Positions 32,741 to 41,913 of a DNA stretch of 64,000 nucleotides are shown one piece after another. The position numbers and the translations under genes are program-made. This DNA comes from Cohnella herbarum. Lineage in GTDB: Bacteria; Bacillota; Bacilli; Paenibacillales; Paenibacillaceae. The stretch spans positions 4,805,501-4,869,500 of the forward strand of contig NZ_CP051680.1 in the NCBI RefSeq assembly GCF_012849095.1, in the 5' to 3' direction. The number at the start of each line of letters is the position of its first letter. Positions within the stretch are counted from its first letter, which is position 1. The notes beneath the pieces are model-generated. The model made no database searches. It was not told where the DNA came from and worked only from the letters and a program-made list of their open reading frames with translations.

Positions 32741-33337
32741 TTATCCGAAAAACCGAAAATGCTTAGCCTGCGTGATCCATCGATCGACCGCTTTTCTAGC
32801 CTTTCCCCTATGATCCGGCAACAAATCGATGTGCGCTAACGACGCGATAAGTTCGACATTGTCCGAAATCGTTAGGCCATCCGTATCGATGCGATGCTGC
32901 ATCTTCGCCCCCGCCAACCCTTCGATGCATCTGTCTATTTGCCGCACGGCCCAAGAACCGTTTCCTTCCCCCCGTTTTCCGAGACGTTTCTTCAGGGTTT
33001 CCTTGGAAGCGCATAAGGCAAAGTGGTGGAGAACCACTCCTTCGTCGCGTAATCTCCCGACGATTTCATTGAAATATTGAGGGTTTACTAATGTCATAGG
33101 CGCAATAATCATTCCGTCATATTCGCGATCCAGACGCTTCAGCATGGAATAATTAAATTCACGCCATAACGGATCATCTTGAAAGTCATCGTGACGGAGA
33201 TGCGGAGGGACATTCTTCCGGATAAAATAACCCGCATTCTCGGGATCGTAGACGAAGGAACGGTCCGTTCTTCTATGTAATTCCGCCGCCGTCTGGGTCT
33301 TTCCAGAGCCGAATGCGCCGTTGATCCATACGATCAC
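32741..33337 (-). CDS. tmrB: TmrB-like ATP-binding protein
   Basis: 198 residues from GTG 33337, preceded by GGAAGGGGGA. The long frame extension to 33745 is only the complement of the neighbouring reductase gene. It matches B. subtilis TmrB closely from the first residue: 'IVWINGAFGSGKTQTAAELHRR' with the P-loop GAFGSGKT at residues 8-15, 'DDFQDDPLWREFNYSML', 'PMTLVNPQYFNEIVGRLRDEG' and 'WAVRQIDRCIEGL'. TmrB is a membrane-associated ATP-binding protein that gives resistance to tunicamycin when overproduced, presumably by binding the drug. The native role is unclear. Confidence 0.93.
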   Translation of the reverse strand: MIVWINGAFGSGKTQTAAELHRRTDRSFVYDPENAGYFIRKNVPPHLRHDDFQDDPLWREFNYSMLKRLDREYDGMIIAPMTLVNPQYFNEIVGRLRDEGVVLHHFALCASKETLKKRLGKRGEGNGSWAVRQIDRCIEGLAGAKMQHRIDTDGLTISDNVELIASLAHIDLLPDHRGKARKAVDRWITQAKHFRFFG

Positions 33338-33391
33338 CGGAATCCCCCTTCCGAATTTTCCTTTCTTGTCATTATAATCCGAACTCTTTAG

Positions 33392-34249
33392 GAAAGGGAG
33401 CCCCCGAGACAATTTATCCGGCGCTTGCTTGCGGAAACGGGGCTCGTCGTACACAGTCCCACCGGAAATTATGAAGGTCACCCTCCGCTGCTGTCGAGCG
33501 GACGACCGGGAGGAACGTTCGATGTCGCGATCATCGCCTCCAAGGCGTACGGTCTTCCGGAAGCGTTTGAACAACTTAGGCCCTATTTGCATTCCCGATC
33601 CGTCATCTTGCCCTTCCTTAACGGAATGAAGCATATGGAGCAAATAGAAGCGGCTTATCCCGGTCAGCCTTTGCTTGGCGGAGTAGCCCGCATCGAAGCA
33701 ACCTTGGGAGAGGATGGCAGCATACGTCATCTGAGCCCGCACCATCTATTCACCTACGGGAAGTTTCGCAACTTCTCCGAAGATGAGTATGAAGCGGTAA
33801 GAGCTTTCTTGTCCTCTATTTCTTTGTTCGTAGAGAAACCGGACATCGAGCGGGACTTGTGGGAAAAGTACGCCTTTATCAACGTCTTATCCGGATTGAC
33901 GACTTTGTTTCAAGCACCGGTCGGGGACATCCGCGAAGCCCCTGGGGGCATGGATACTTTTAGGCGCGTTTACACCGAGACGGTTAACGTAATTCTGCGC
34001 GCAGGGGGAACGTTAAGCGATGATTATATTGAAAAACAACTGCTGATAGTCGGTAAACTGTCCGCACAGAGCACAACTTCCATGTTGCGGGACCTCCAGC
34101 TAGGGCTCCCTACCGAGTCGGCGCATATTCAAGGTTACCTTGTAGAGTTAGCTCACCGCCACGATTGCGAGGTCCCTCTTCTGGAGGTCATTCACCAACG
34201 TCTCGCGATTTATGAGAAAACGAGGTCAGGCCTTACCCAAGAACCTTAA
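33392..34249 (+). pseudogene. Ketopantoate reductase family gene, 5'-truncated
   Basis: The readable frame from 33392 gives the central and C-terminal parts of a PanE/ApbA-like reductase: 'GTFDVAIIASKAYGLPEAFEQLRPYL', 'SVILPFLNGMKHMEQIEAAYPGQPLLGGVARIEA', the C-terminal helical domain with 'LWEKYAFINVLSGLTTL' (Lys active-site region), and 'STTSMLRDLQLGLPTESAHIQGYLVELA' (the E/S...SM.D...G..TE motif). The Rossmann 'GAGAVG' start, about 25-30 residues, is missing in all frames. A stop codon (33389-33391) lies just upstream, and no ribosome binding site precedes the possible TTG at 33425. The promoter space is occupied by the head-to-head tmrB start. Most likely a relic left by a deletion. Confidence 0.7.
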
Positions 34250-34399
34250 ACCTCAGAATCAAAACGCATATCTTAATTATGTAATGTTAACTAACGCAAA
34301 CCATTCATTCATGCCCTAATAAGAAATTCACATTGGAAAAACTCCTCATTTTATGTTAGTTTATATTACATGTAGACTAGGTGAATGGGAGAGATACTC

Positions 34400-34861
34400 A
34401 TGATACGTATCAGACGTTATTCAACGGCGGATCACGACCACGTATGGAGAATTCATTTACTCGTTATTTCGGAAGCCGGGGTGGAACCGACTCATAAGCA
34501 TTATCACGATATTTTTCATATCGAGGAGCAATACATTCAAGATGGCGGCGATTTTCTTGTCGGCACCAACTATAAAGGAAATATTCTCGCGATGGGCGGG
34601 CTCAAGAAACTGGACGATCAGACGGCCGAAATCAAGCGGCTTCGCGTTCATCCCACCTATCAGAAGAACGGATACGGCCAACTGCTTCTGAATAAGCTCG
34701 AGCAGCGCGCCAAAGATTTGGGATTCGCTCAAATTTACTTAGACGCTTTGAATAACCAGTATGGCGCCCATAAATTGTTCGAGAAAAACGGGTACGTTAA
34801 AAAAGGGCCGACGGTTATCGACGGATTTAACGTGATCGTGTTCGAGAAAACTTTGGCTTGA
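34400..34861 (+). CDS. GNAT family N-acetyltransferase
   Basis: 153 residues from ATG 34400 behind GGGAGAG. It has a typical GNAT fold with the acetyl-CoA loop 'RLRVHPTYQKNGYGQLLLNKLEQRAKDLGF' (R/Q-x-x-G-x-G/A as QKNGYG) and the C-terminal 'LDALNNQYGAHKLFEKNGYVKKG'. Substrate unknown. Monocistronic, with no clear terminator before the repeat-rich gap that follows. Confidence 0.9.
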   Translation: MIRIRRYSTADHDHVWRIHLLVISEAGVEPTHKHYHDIFHIEEQYIQDGGDFLVGTNYKGNILAMGGLKKLDDQTAEIKRLRVHPTYQKNGYGQLLLNKLEQRAKDLGFAQIYLDALNNQYGAHKLFEKNGYVKKGPTVIDGFNVIVFEKTLA

Positions 34862-35085
34862 GGTTGATCAGGTTAAATGGCGACACCGTCGCGCATGTTG
34901 TCAACCCCCGTCATGCAACGGCACACCGCGCGCCGGGAGCAGCACGCCGTGCGAAAAAATTCGCCCCGCGACCTCCTTTTTTGACATTACTCATTAGACT
35001 AATCAGCGCTCGAACCACATTCGCAGTGGTGTATTTTCTAACGGCGGCCACGGACGCTATTTGGACGATATCAAGCGTTTTAAAA
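34862..35085. other. Non-coding gap after the GNAT gene
   Basis: No supported gene. It contains short GC-rich dyads (around 34915-34960) and leads into the palindromic repeat element at 35086. A 77-codon frame across it has no ribosome binding site and no homology. Confidence 0.5.
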
Positions 35086-35226
35086 TCCTAACGGAACTAA
35101 GCGCCGCTATTGCTGCCCAAATGGCCTGTTTTCACTGAAAAACACATAAATAAGAGCGCCTACTTCCGTTAGATTTTGAAAAGAGCCATTTTGAGCAAAA
35201 TAGCGGCGGCTGCTTCCGTTAGATAG
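35086..35226. repeat. Palindromic intergenic repeat element
   Basis: CTAACGGAAC...GCGCCGCTATT (from about 35089) is inverted relative to two direct copies of TTCCGTTAG that end at 35172 and 35222, exactly 50 bp apart. The last copy is preceded by AAATAGCGGCGGCTGC. The core AATAGCGGCGCT-TAG is close to the AATAGCGGTGCTCAG core of the 51-bp array at 40.9-45.7 kb, so both probably belong to one repeat superfamily. Confidence 0.6.
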
Positions 35227-35259
35227 AAACTAGAATGCGTCAGCCCCTATTTCCAGACC

Positions 35260-36717
35260 TTATTTAATTTGAATTTTGTAAGGCTGGCGAATATAACTCG
35301 GATACTGATAAACTCGGAAAGCAAGCGGCTGCTCATAATCCTCATCATTCAAGTAGTAATAGCTTTCCTGCTCGTTTGGCGCCCCCCTCCCGCTCGACCC
35401 TGAAATGACGCCGCCCGGAATGTCAGCCATATCGTATTCTTTGCCGGAAGCATCCTTGAATTTTGACTCCAACATGCCGCCGTACATCATATTATCCGTC
35501 TCATGATCCACCAACATCGATAATGTCAGCTTCTTATATTTTCCGAATGGCGTTATGCTTCTAAGCTTGAGCAAGGAATCGGGCTTGTGAATGAGCTCCT
35601 GCCGATCCATATCGACCACGACGTCCATCTTATCCTTATCCAACGCGCGGAACCATTCTCCTTCGAGATATAGCTCCTTGGGCTTACGAAAAAAATTGCT
35701 CTCGAAACCAATGGTCGCGCCATCGTCAACATTCCCCATACTCCAGAACGATTTCCATTGTTCGCCGTTCTCGTCCGTCAACCGAATGTCGCCCGCACCG
35801 AACACTTCCTTACTATTCGCGGGATCGGACTTAACTTCTATCCTCACCTGCAACGGCGTGACGGTCGCTTTGACGAAGTTGATTCGTTGCCCCTCTACGG
35901 TAATGGTCTGATTCAGATGATACTCTCGCTTCATGCCCGCGAACTTCGACTGATCGATCGGAATGGTTACTTCGTAGAAGCGATCGTTCGGTCTTGCTGG
36001 CTCGACCGCTTCGGAAGGCTCGGTCGCATCTAAATCCGGACCTTCATACCTTGCCGCAGGATTGTCCGGATCCGCTAGTTTTAGTTGGGCTTTCAGAGTA
36101 ACGGCATCCGGAACTCGCGAACCATTTTCCATCTGAATATCCACATAGCCTTTATTCAAACCTTTGAATGGCAACTCTTGCTCTATGCCTATGTCCCCGT
36201 AACTGCTCATAGCGCCCAACTCCTTTCCATCCGGAGCCTTTATTTGCAGTCGATCCAGCACCACGAGCTTTTGATCGGAACCGCTATTGATCGAGTAAAA
36301 AATAACCACCCTGTTCTCGTCGGCAATCATTCCTTCGACCGTAAAGGATATTCCTCCGTACTCATCCGAAATCGCAAGAGGCTGAACGAATTCGTTGTCG
36401 AGCGCCAATCCCAACCCACGGTCATTCGAGCTGCGGATAAAATTCACGAAAGTCTCCATACCCGGTATATCTCGCAACATTGAGGCGAAGGCGGGAGATA
36501 ACCGAATGCCGAACACGCAGGTCATTAGCAATAGGCAAGCCGCTGCCGCCGACCAGAGCCTTCGCCTCAGTAGCCGCCTCGCTCTCAGTCGTTCCTTCTT
36601 GCCTTGCTCTATTCCTCGTGTTATGCGCATATCTAATTCGGCTGGCGGTAACGGAATCTCCGAATGGGCTTCCCCCGCCGATTGAAGCGCCCGCTCCAAG
36701 GATTCATAATTCGACAA
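35260..36717 (-). CDS. DUF4179-type anti-sigma factor
   Basis: 485 residues from TTG 36717 (GAAGGGGGCGGC upstream), overlapping the end of the sigma gene by 14 bases. An N-terminal cytoplasmic part with an acidic anti-sigma-like helix ('LPPAELDMRITRGIEQGKKERLRARR') is followed by one membrane helix ('LWSAAAACLLLMTCVFGIRL', near residue 60). A large extracytoplasmic region holds the DUF4179 domain ('LSPAFASMLRDIPGMETFVNFIRSSNDRGLGLALDNEFVQPLAISDEYGGISFTVEGMIAD') and a C-terminal DUF5643-like beta domain. It is predicted to hold the cognate ECF sigma factor at the membrane and release it on an external signal. Confidence 0.88.
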   Translation of the reverse strand: MSNYESLERALQSAGEAHSEIPLPPAELDMRITRGIEQGKKERLRARRLLRRRLWSAAAACLLLMTCVFGIRLSPAFASMLRDIPGMETFVNFIRSSNDRGLGLALDNEFVQPLAISDEYGGISFTVEGMIADENRVVIFYSINSGSDQKLVVLDRLQIKAPDGKELGAMSSYGDIGIEQELPFKGLNKGYVDIQMENGSRVPDAVTLKAQLKLADPDNPAARYEGPDLDATEPSEAVEPARPNDRFYEVTIPIDQSKFAGMKREYHLNQTITVEGQRINFVKATVTPLQVRIEVKSDPANSKEVFGAGDIRLTDENGEQWKSFWSMGNVDDGATIGFESNFFRKPKELYLEGEWFRALDKDKMDVVVDMDRQELIHKPDSLLKLRSITPFGKYKKLTLSMLVDHETDNMMYGGMLESKFKDASGKEYDMADIPGGVISGSSGRGAPNEQESYYYLNDEDYEQPLAFRVYQYPSYIRQPYKIQIK

Positions 36718-37243
36718 TTTCGCCGCCCCCTTCCCTTCCGACTTGGGCTCGCAGTTGCTCAAGAGCTTTGTGCAGCCATGTTTTCACGGTTCCTTCGGGC
36801 TTCTCCAACAATCGGGCGATCTCGGTCAACGTCATATCCTGATAATATTTCAAAATAATAACGTGCCGGTACCGAGGATCAAGCTTCTCGATCGCCTTCT
36901 CGAGCTCCATCCTATCGTCTACGGAGCTTTGATTCTGTTGAATCTGGTCGGGATGACGGATATCAGAAAATGTTTTCCGCTTCCGCTTCCGTTTCTGCTC
37001 ATCGATGCAATAATGGATCAATATTCGAATAAGCCATGTCGCGAAATAACGCGGCTCTTTCAACGCACGCAACTTCCCATATGCCCGGCATGTCGTCTCT
37101 TGCAAGGCATCCAGCGCTTCCTCCTCGTTCCTCAGATAAGAATAGGCTATCTTATAGAGTCGCTCTTTCTCGGAGCTAATCAGGAAGAAAAAGGCTTCAT
37201 CGTCGCCTTGCTGCGCCGCTCGGACTAGCTGATCTGTTTCCAT
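36704..37243 (-). CDS. ECF RNA polymerase sigma factor
   Basis: 179 residues from ATG 37243, which follows AAGGAGGGG. Region 2 ('DEAFFFLISSEKERLYKIAYSYLRNEEEALDALQETTCRAYGKLRALKEPRYFATWLIRILIHYCIDEQKR') and region 4 ('YRHVIILKYYQDMTLTEIARLLEKPEGTVKTWLHKALEQLR') are both complete, and region 3 is absent, as in ECF sigma factors. The downstream overlapping gene encodes the anti-sigma factor. The target regulon and signal are unknown. Confidence 0.93.
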   Translation of the reverse strand: METDQLVRAAQQGDDEAFFFLISSEKERLYKIAYSYLRNEEEALDALQETTCRAYGKLRALKEPRYFATWLIRILIHYCIDEQKRKRKRKTFSDIRHPDQIQQNQSSVDDRMELEKAIEKLDPRYRHVIILKYYQDMTLTEIARLLEKPEGTVKTWLHKALEQLRAQVGREGGGEIVEL

Positions 37244-37303
37244 GAAGCCCCTCCTTATACCCATTAGACTGAAAGCGGCGTAAAACGGTTTTCGTATGCG
37301 CGC

Positions 37304-37330
37304 GAAAAAGAGACCCGATTACTCGAGTCT
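37304..37330 (-). terminator. Terminator between hydrolase and sigma genes
   Basis: AGACTCGA (37330-37323) pairs with TCGGGTCT (37318-37311) on the minus strand, followed by CTTTTTCG. It isolates the sigma operon from the upstream hydrolase gene. Confidence 0.7.
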
Positions 37331-37338
37331 CCATCTGA

Positions 37339-39651
37339 TCACCCGGGCATCAAACCCAGATCGTCCAGCATCACTTTGCCCGGTCCCTCGTTGAAATGGA
37401 ACGTAATCCGCGACCATTCCGACGGATCGAACTCGCGGTTAGCTTCCACGAAAGAGTCAAGCGGCAACTCATATACTTGATATACCGGTTCCTCGACGTC
37501 CTTAAACTTTCCTTCGCTCAATACGGATTCCATTCTAGGCAGCCACGTGAACTCGGTAGCCACTTGAGGCTCCGTCTCCCGGAATCGATCAAGCGGCAAC
37601 CTCACCGAGTTGCCTTCCCGGTCCTCCACCTCAATATCGATCGACAAGTTGGATTCCATCGCTTCCTCAAGCGCCTCGAGCATCTCCGGCTCCTCGATCT
37701 CCTCTTCCAGCTCTTCCAGATCGCGCCCCATATTGGCCATGGAGAACATGAGGACATCCTCTTCATCGACCTCGCCAATCAAAGCCGGATTCAGATTGAT
37801 CGTATAAGAACCTTCCGCATCCCATTCCAGTTCGACGCCGTTATCCCCTTTGCCCTTCCCTTGACGGTTCAAAGCATCCGTATGCCGCCAATCGGTCAGA
37901 TCGGTCGCTTCCGCGGTTACTCCGGGAGAGAGAACTTCGCGAGCTTTTCCCTTGAAATCGGCGATCCGACGGAAACTGCCGCTTTCGTACTGATTGAAAT
38001 ATCGGGTCGGCGGGAGAAATCCAAGCCCTGTCCGATAATCCCGGAATAGGGAATCATATCGTTCGGAACCTTGAAAGACCGTCTCCAGAAAAGCGGAAAC
38101 ATACACTTGCGCAATCCGCCTCTGGTCTTCCGGCTCAAGCAATTCGGTTGGGCGAATAAACAGACCGGCCGGCATGGCGTTATCGGATTCGCCCCAATCC
38201 GTATTAAATTGACTGTGATTGGCATCCTCTATATAGAGCGAGGTTTTGAACGCATCGGACTCATCGGAGTACGTAGCTCGACCGTACTGTCTATCGCCGT
38301 AAAAGTTAACGAGATCCGCATCCTTCGCGCCCTGCAGCGTTAAATAAGAAACATCCCTAAGCTGGGTCCATTTGCCGTCCACTTCCGTATCCGTAGGCGC
38401 AAGCGCGATAACCGCGCGAATCGAGTAGCTATCCTCGTCGGGTAAGCTTAAGTCATTCGGAAACCACGAGTCTCGATCCGTTGCCATCGACGCCGCCTGT
38501 CCGCCGCGGGAATGCCCGAGCAATGCGATCCTCTGAAAATCGATCCGACCGTTAAACTGGGATTCGGTTTGTACGTTGAACTGTTGGATTTGCTGGATAT
38601 GCTTCAATAGCAACCAAGCGCGCAGCTTCATGTCTTGCTTAGGGATTCCGGACCAAACCGAATAGTTCAAGAAGTTCTCGTCCACCGATACGGCGGCGAT
38701 TCCTTGGCTAGCCAACAATTCCCCTAAGTAACCGTAGCCTCCATCGGAGAACTTCTCCATCAAGTGATTGCCATGTACCATGAGCACTAGAGGGAAAGGC
38801 CCTTCCCCCTCCGGCAGCCAAACCCTGCCGTTAAGCGGGAGATTCGTTTCATCGAAGCCCCAGAACTTGTCCCGTAACCACGGCCAGTTATCAATATAAG
38901 CCGAAGCATCTACGGGTAAAGATAACTCATCGGCTCCCTTGGCGAATTCGGAACGGTGCCGATCGCCCCCGCTTCCATAAGTGAAGGAATCGACGACATA
39001 ATCACCCGGCTCCGAGGGATCGGAGAGGATCGCGGATAGGGAATGCACATCGTTTCCTACGTTCGGGGCCGCACCGTCTGCACTATCGGCATCCGAGTCC
39101 GACATCGTCGGAAGCAAACGCGGATAACCGGAAACGGCAAGAAAGAGAACGACGACGAGCGCCCCCAGCCCCAATACCATCCTTCGCGTTTTTGATTGCA
39201 ATCGAAGTCGAAGTCGCACTATCCCCCAAACTAGAACACCTAAGCATGCAGCCAACAGCGTACTCGTAATCGAGAAAGCGGTAGCGCCCTTCCAACCGAA
39301 TTCGGAGAAGTACAGGACGAAATAAACAAGCACGCCTACATATAGGAAGCTGCCCGCCGTGAATCGGGGCACTTTCACGCCGGCGATCGCTAACAAGGCA
39401 CCGACAACCGCGGACGATATAGCTAAAGCAATCGTATTTAACGCTAACCCCGTAACGACATCGAACAACGTACCGAAGCCCGTCGGCATGCCAAGCGCGG
39501 ATATCCCGACCGCCAAACAACTGAATAGCCACAAAGTTACGATAGCCGATTTCCATATCCCGTTGTCCCGCGCGTAAGCCCCCGACAATCGTCGCCTCAA
39601 CCATACAGCGATTCTCTTGTTTCTGCTTAACTCTATAAATTCAAGGTTCAT
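37339..39651 (-). CDS. Membrane-anchored alpha/beta hydrolase with C-terminal accessory domain
   Basis: 770 residues. About five membrane helices occupy residues 33-176. An acidic linker leads to an alpha/beta hydrolase domain (about 220-545): oxyanion region 'PLVLMVHGNHLMEKFSDGGYGYLGELLASQGIAAVSVDENF', nucleophile elbow 'GHSRGG' with Ser381, a probable acid at Asp444/Asp446 and the His in 'DANHSQF' (His479). The C-terminal part (about 570-770) is a beta-rich region with a Glu-rich stretch ('DLEELEEEIEEPEMLEALEEAMES'). It resembles large chlorophyllase/dienelactone-hydrolase-like proteins of unknown substrate. It acts outside the membrane if the five-helix topology is right. Confidence 0.8.
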   Translation of the reverse strand: MNLEFIELSRNKRIAVWLRRRLSGAYARDNGIWKSAIVTLWLFSCLAVGISALGMPTGFGTLFDVVTGLALNTIALAISSAVVGALLAIAGVKVPRFTAGSFLYVGVLVYFVLYFSEFGWKGATAFSITSTLLAACLGVLVWGIVRLRLRLQSKTRRMVLGLGALVVVLFLAVSGYPRLLPTMSDSDADSADGAAPNVGNDVHSLSAILSDPSEPGDYVVDSFTYGSGGDRHRSEFAKGADELSLPVDASAYIDNWPWLRDKFWGFDETNLPLNGRVWLPEGEGPFPLVLMVHGNHLMEKFSDGGYGYLGELLASQGIAAVSVDENFLNYSVWSGIPKQDMKLRAWLLLKHIQQIQQFNVQTESQFNGRIDFQRIALLGHSRGGQAASMATDRDSWFPNDLSLPDEDSYSIRAVIALAPTDTEVDGKWTQLRDVSYLTLQGAKDADLVNFYGDRQYGRATYSDESDAFKTSLYIEDANHSQFNTDWGESDNAMPAGLFIRPTELLEPEDQRRIAQVYVSAFLETVFQGSERYDSLFRDYRTGLGFLPPTRYFNQYESGSFRRIADFKGKAREVLSPGVTAEATDLTDWRHTDALNRQGKGKGDNGVELEWDAEGSYTINLNPALIGEVDEEDVLMFSMANMGRDLEELEEEIEEPEMLEALEEAMESNLSIDIEVEDREGNSVRLPLDRFRETEPQVATEFTWLPRMESVLSEGKFKDVEEPVYQVYELPLDSFVEANREFDPSEWSRITFHFNEGPGKVMLDDLGLMPG

Positions 39652-39901
39652 AGATTCCGCCTCTAATCCAAATAGACATTCTCTCTACCTTGATTATAAA
39701 CCTTATCCTGTACGTTCACGTACTCCAAAGTCTAGAAATCGCTAAGAACGATTATGGTGACGGGACCTTTTAATGGAGATATCGCTATCTCATTAACAAA
39801 TACAACCGCCTTTGGGACAGCTTGATTCTTCCCTAAAATAGAACTTATGGGATATCATCTTTAGAAAGCTTACTTATTATTGAGAGGATGGAGTAACCGC
39901 G

Positions 39902-40741
39902 GTGAAGGAACCTGAGCTGTTGAGAGAAGTCATGAATTGGGAGAAAACCGTTGACGAAGATCTGCCTGAATGGGAACGACCGTCAGGGTTGTATCTCGGT
40001 ATTCTCGGCGATGGAAACGGCGGCTATAGTTGCTCGCCCGCGGATTCCGTGACGTTCGCGCGAACCGGAATGGACGGTATCCATTATGCTTTGCTTACCG
40101 ATTTCGGAACGATGGAAAATGGGGAAGAAGCCCCGGTCATCTGCGTTTCGCCGATGGACTTCGGGAATTGCGCGAGGCTGGTCGCGTGCAATTTACGGGA
40201 ATTTTTCTCTTTGACGTTTGCGGGTAACGAGTTGTTATTGCTGAATGATTTCTCTAGCAGAGAAGAGTACTTGGAAGCCGTTCGAAGGGAAAGGCAGTCA
40301 ATCGCGGATGAAAACGGAGATCAGAGAGAAAGAAGGCTGCGAAAGGAATCGTTGTCCAAGTCGGCCATCGAACGATTCGGACTCACGACGTTCCCCGATC
40401 CCTACGAATATTTACAGCAAATCCGCGCACAACGAAAAGCCCGGATTGCGGTCCGGACGATGGACGGAATCGGAATCATGCCGACCCAACCTGAGCGGAA
40501 TGGCATGAGATTCGAATCCCACCCTTGGTCCGCCAAGGGCGAGATTCCGTATCATCAATTGGACGAACTCCTCTCCTTCATCGGCTCTGCCGAGACGGAG
40601 ACGTTATTGTCGTTCGTCCGCGATTACCAAGCCCAGGCGATTCGGGATGCGAACTCCCTCTTGCTATTACACGATGAGCTTGAAAAGCGAGGGCTGCACC
40701 CAGTAGCTAAGAGGCTGCTGCATTGCATGGATAATGACTGA
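39902..40741 (+). CDS. Hypothetical protein
   Basis: 279 residues from GTG 39902, with GGATGGAG upstream. A soluble, acidic protein with no signal peptide. The N-terminal part ('LPEWERPSGLYLGILGDGNGGYSCSPADSVTFARTGMDGIHYALLTDFGTMENGEEAPVICVSP') recalls the SUKH/SMI1 immunity-protein fold in its pattern of Gly/aromatic residues and the 'REFFSLTF' helix, but I am not certain of it. The second half is helical. No toxin partner is adjacent. The 51-bp repeat island begins right after its stop. Confidence 0.65.
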   Translation: MKEPELLREVMNWEKTVDEDLPEWERPSGLYLGILGDGNGGYSCSPADSVTFARTGMDGIHYALLTDFGTMENGEEAPVICVSPMDFGNCARLVACNLREFFSLTFAGNELLLLNDFSSREEYLEAVRRERQSIADENGDQRERRLRKESLSKSAIERFGLTTFPDPYEYLQQIRAQRKARIAVRTMDGIGIMPTQPERNGMRFESHPWSAKGEIPYHQLDELLSFIGSAETETLLSFVRDYQAQAIRDANSLLLLHDELEKRGLHPVAKRLLHCMDND

Positions 40742-40974
40742 AAGGAAACAATAGACCGCTACCAGCGGTTTGCAGCACACTTTCACCCGGTTTCCGACCA
40801 ATTAGAACGCTACCAGCGACTTACAGCACACAGTTTCTCCACTCCCACCAATTACCAGCGGCGCTCAGCACCCTTATTCCACCGGAAACCCGCTCGCAGA
40901 GCGAAATAGCGGTGCTCAGCACCCTTATGCCGCCGAAAACACGCTCGCAGAGCGAAATAGCGGTGCTCAGCACC
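40742..40974. repeat. 51-bp tandem array, block A
   Basis: Two intact units (GAAATAGCGG at 40903 and 40954, period 51) are preceded by diverged units that keep the length and the core CTACCAGCG...CAGCACAC (from 40754 and 40805). Each good unit carries two palindromes, GGTGCTCAGCACC and CGCTCGCAGAGCG. The block ends at an IS insertion whose 3-bp duplication ACC is 40972-40974. Confidence 0.9.
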
Positions 40975-41029
40975 TGGAGTTGTCAAAAAAAGTGCAGTTT
41001 GAAAACACACTCATACGGAACCCCCGTTG

Positions 41030-41854
41030 CTACGCTGCCTTTGACAGCATTCTTTCACGATAGATAGCTGGCGGCCAGCCCCCTGGATTAGAGGTGTAGA
41101 TCCGCCGCCTGTTGTAGTAGACCATGATGTACCTGAAGATGATTGATTTAATATAGGCCATCGGATAGTGCTCCGTTCGGATCTTGTACAGCTTCTCTTT
41201 CTTTAACGTAGCAAAAAAGCTTTCCATCCTTGCGTTATCATAGCAGCGCCCCGTGCCGCTCATGCTTTGAATGGCGCCGCAGTTAGCCAGACTCTCACGG
41301 AAAGCTTGGCTCGTAAACTGGCTGCCTCGATCGCTGTGATAAATCATTCCGCGGGCATTTCTTGCTTTACAGGCATTCTCAAAGGCTTGGATGCAGAGTT
41401 CCTTGCGCATGTTGTCGTCCATGGCGAGGCCCACGATCTCTCCGTTGAAACAATCCAGTACCGCGGATAGATATAGCTTGCCGTCCGAACAAGGGACTTC
41501 GGTGATATCCGACAGCCACTTTTGGTTGGGTGCTGTGGATTTAAAGTCTCTCTGGATCAGGTTCTCGCTCTTTTGAGCAGCGGCATCCTCGCGTGTAATG
41601 CCGTTTGGATGACGCTTGGCTTTCTTCAGCAGACCGTGCATCTTCATGATGCGATAGACGGTGCTGTAGCTCGTCGTGATCTCTATTTGTAACAGCGCCA
41701 GCAGTATACGCTGGACGCCGTAGTTACTGTTGTCGTCATGTTCTCCAATGATGTCTTTGATTTTGACCAGAAGACGTTGCTGCCGCTCCTGTTTGGGCGT
41801 AGGCTTCAAGCTACGGTAATAGCCCGATTCGCTGACAGCAAGTACTTCGCACAT
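41030..41854 (-). CDS. IS3-family transposase OrfB
   Basis: 274 residues from the first ATG, but the frame continues upstream to the frameshift site, encoding 'KACQLYLYICKRRDRWTVKEMCEVLAVSESGYYR', so the natural product is the OrfAB fusion. An HTH_21 segment is followed by the rve integrase core with the DDE triad: Asp in 'WLSDITEVPC', Asp in 'YHSDRGSQFTS' and Glu in 'DNARMESFFATLKKE'. Full length, no internal stop. Confidence 0.95.
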   Translation of the reverse strand: MCEVLAVSESGYYRSLKPTPKQERQQRLLVKIKDIIGEHDDNSNYGVQRILLALLQIEITTSYSTVYRIMKMHGLLKKAKRHPNGITREDAAAQKSENLIQRDFKSTAPNQKWLSDITEVPCSDGKLYLSAVLDCFNGEIVGLAMDDNMRKELCIQAFENACKARNARGMIYHSDRGSQFTSQAFRESLANCGAIQSMSGTGRCYDNARMESFFATLKKEKLYKIRTEHYPMAYIKSIIFRYIMVYYNRRRIYTSNPGGWPPAIYRERMLSKAA

Positions 41855-41913
41855 CTCCTTGACGGTCCATCGATCCCGTCGTTTACAGATGTAAAGATAG
41901 AGCTGGCATGCCT

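Noticed and set aside
33338..33745. N-terminal extension of the tmrB frame by 136 codons
   Set aside because: It is the complement of the reductase relic. TmrB homology begins exactly at GTG 33337, which has a ribosome binding site.
34858..35091. 77-codon frame after the GNAT gene
   Set aside because: No ribosome binding site, no homology, and it runs into the repeat element.
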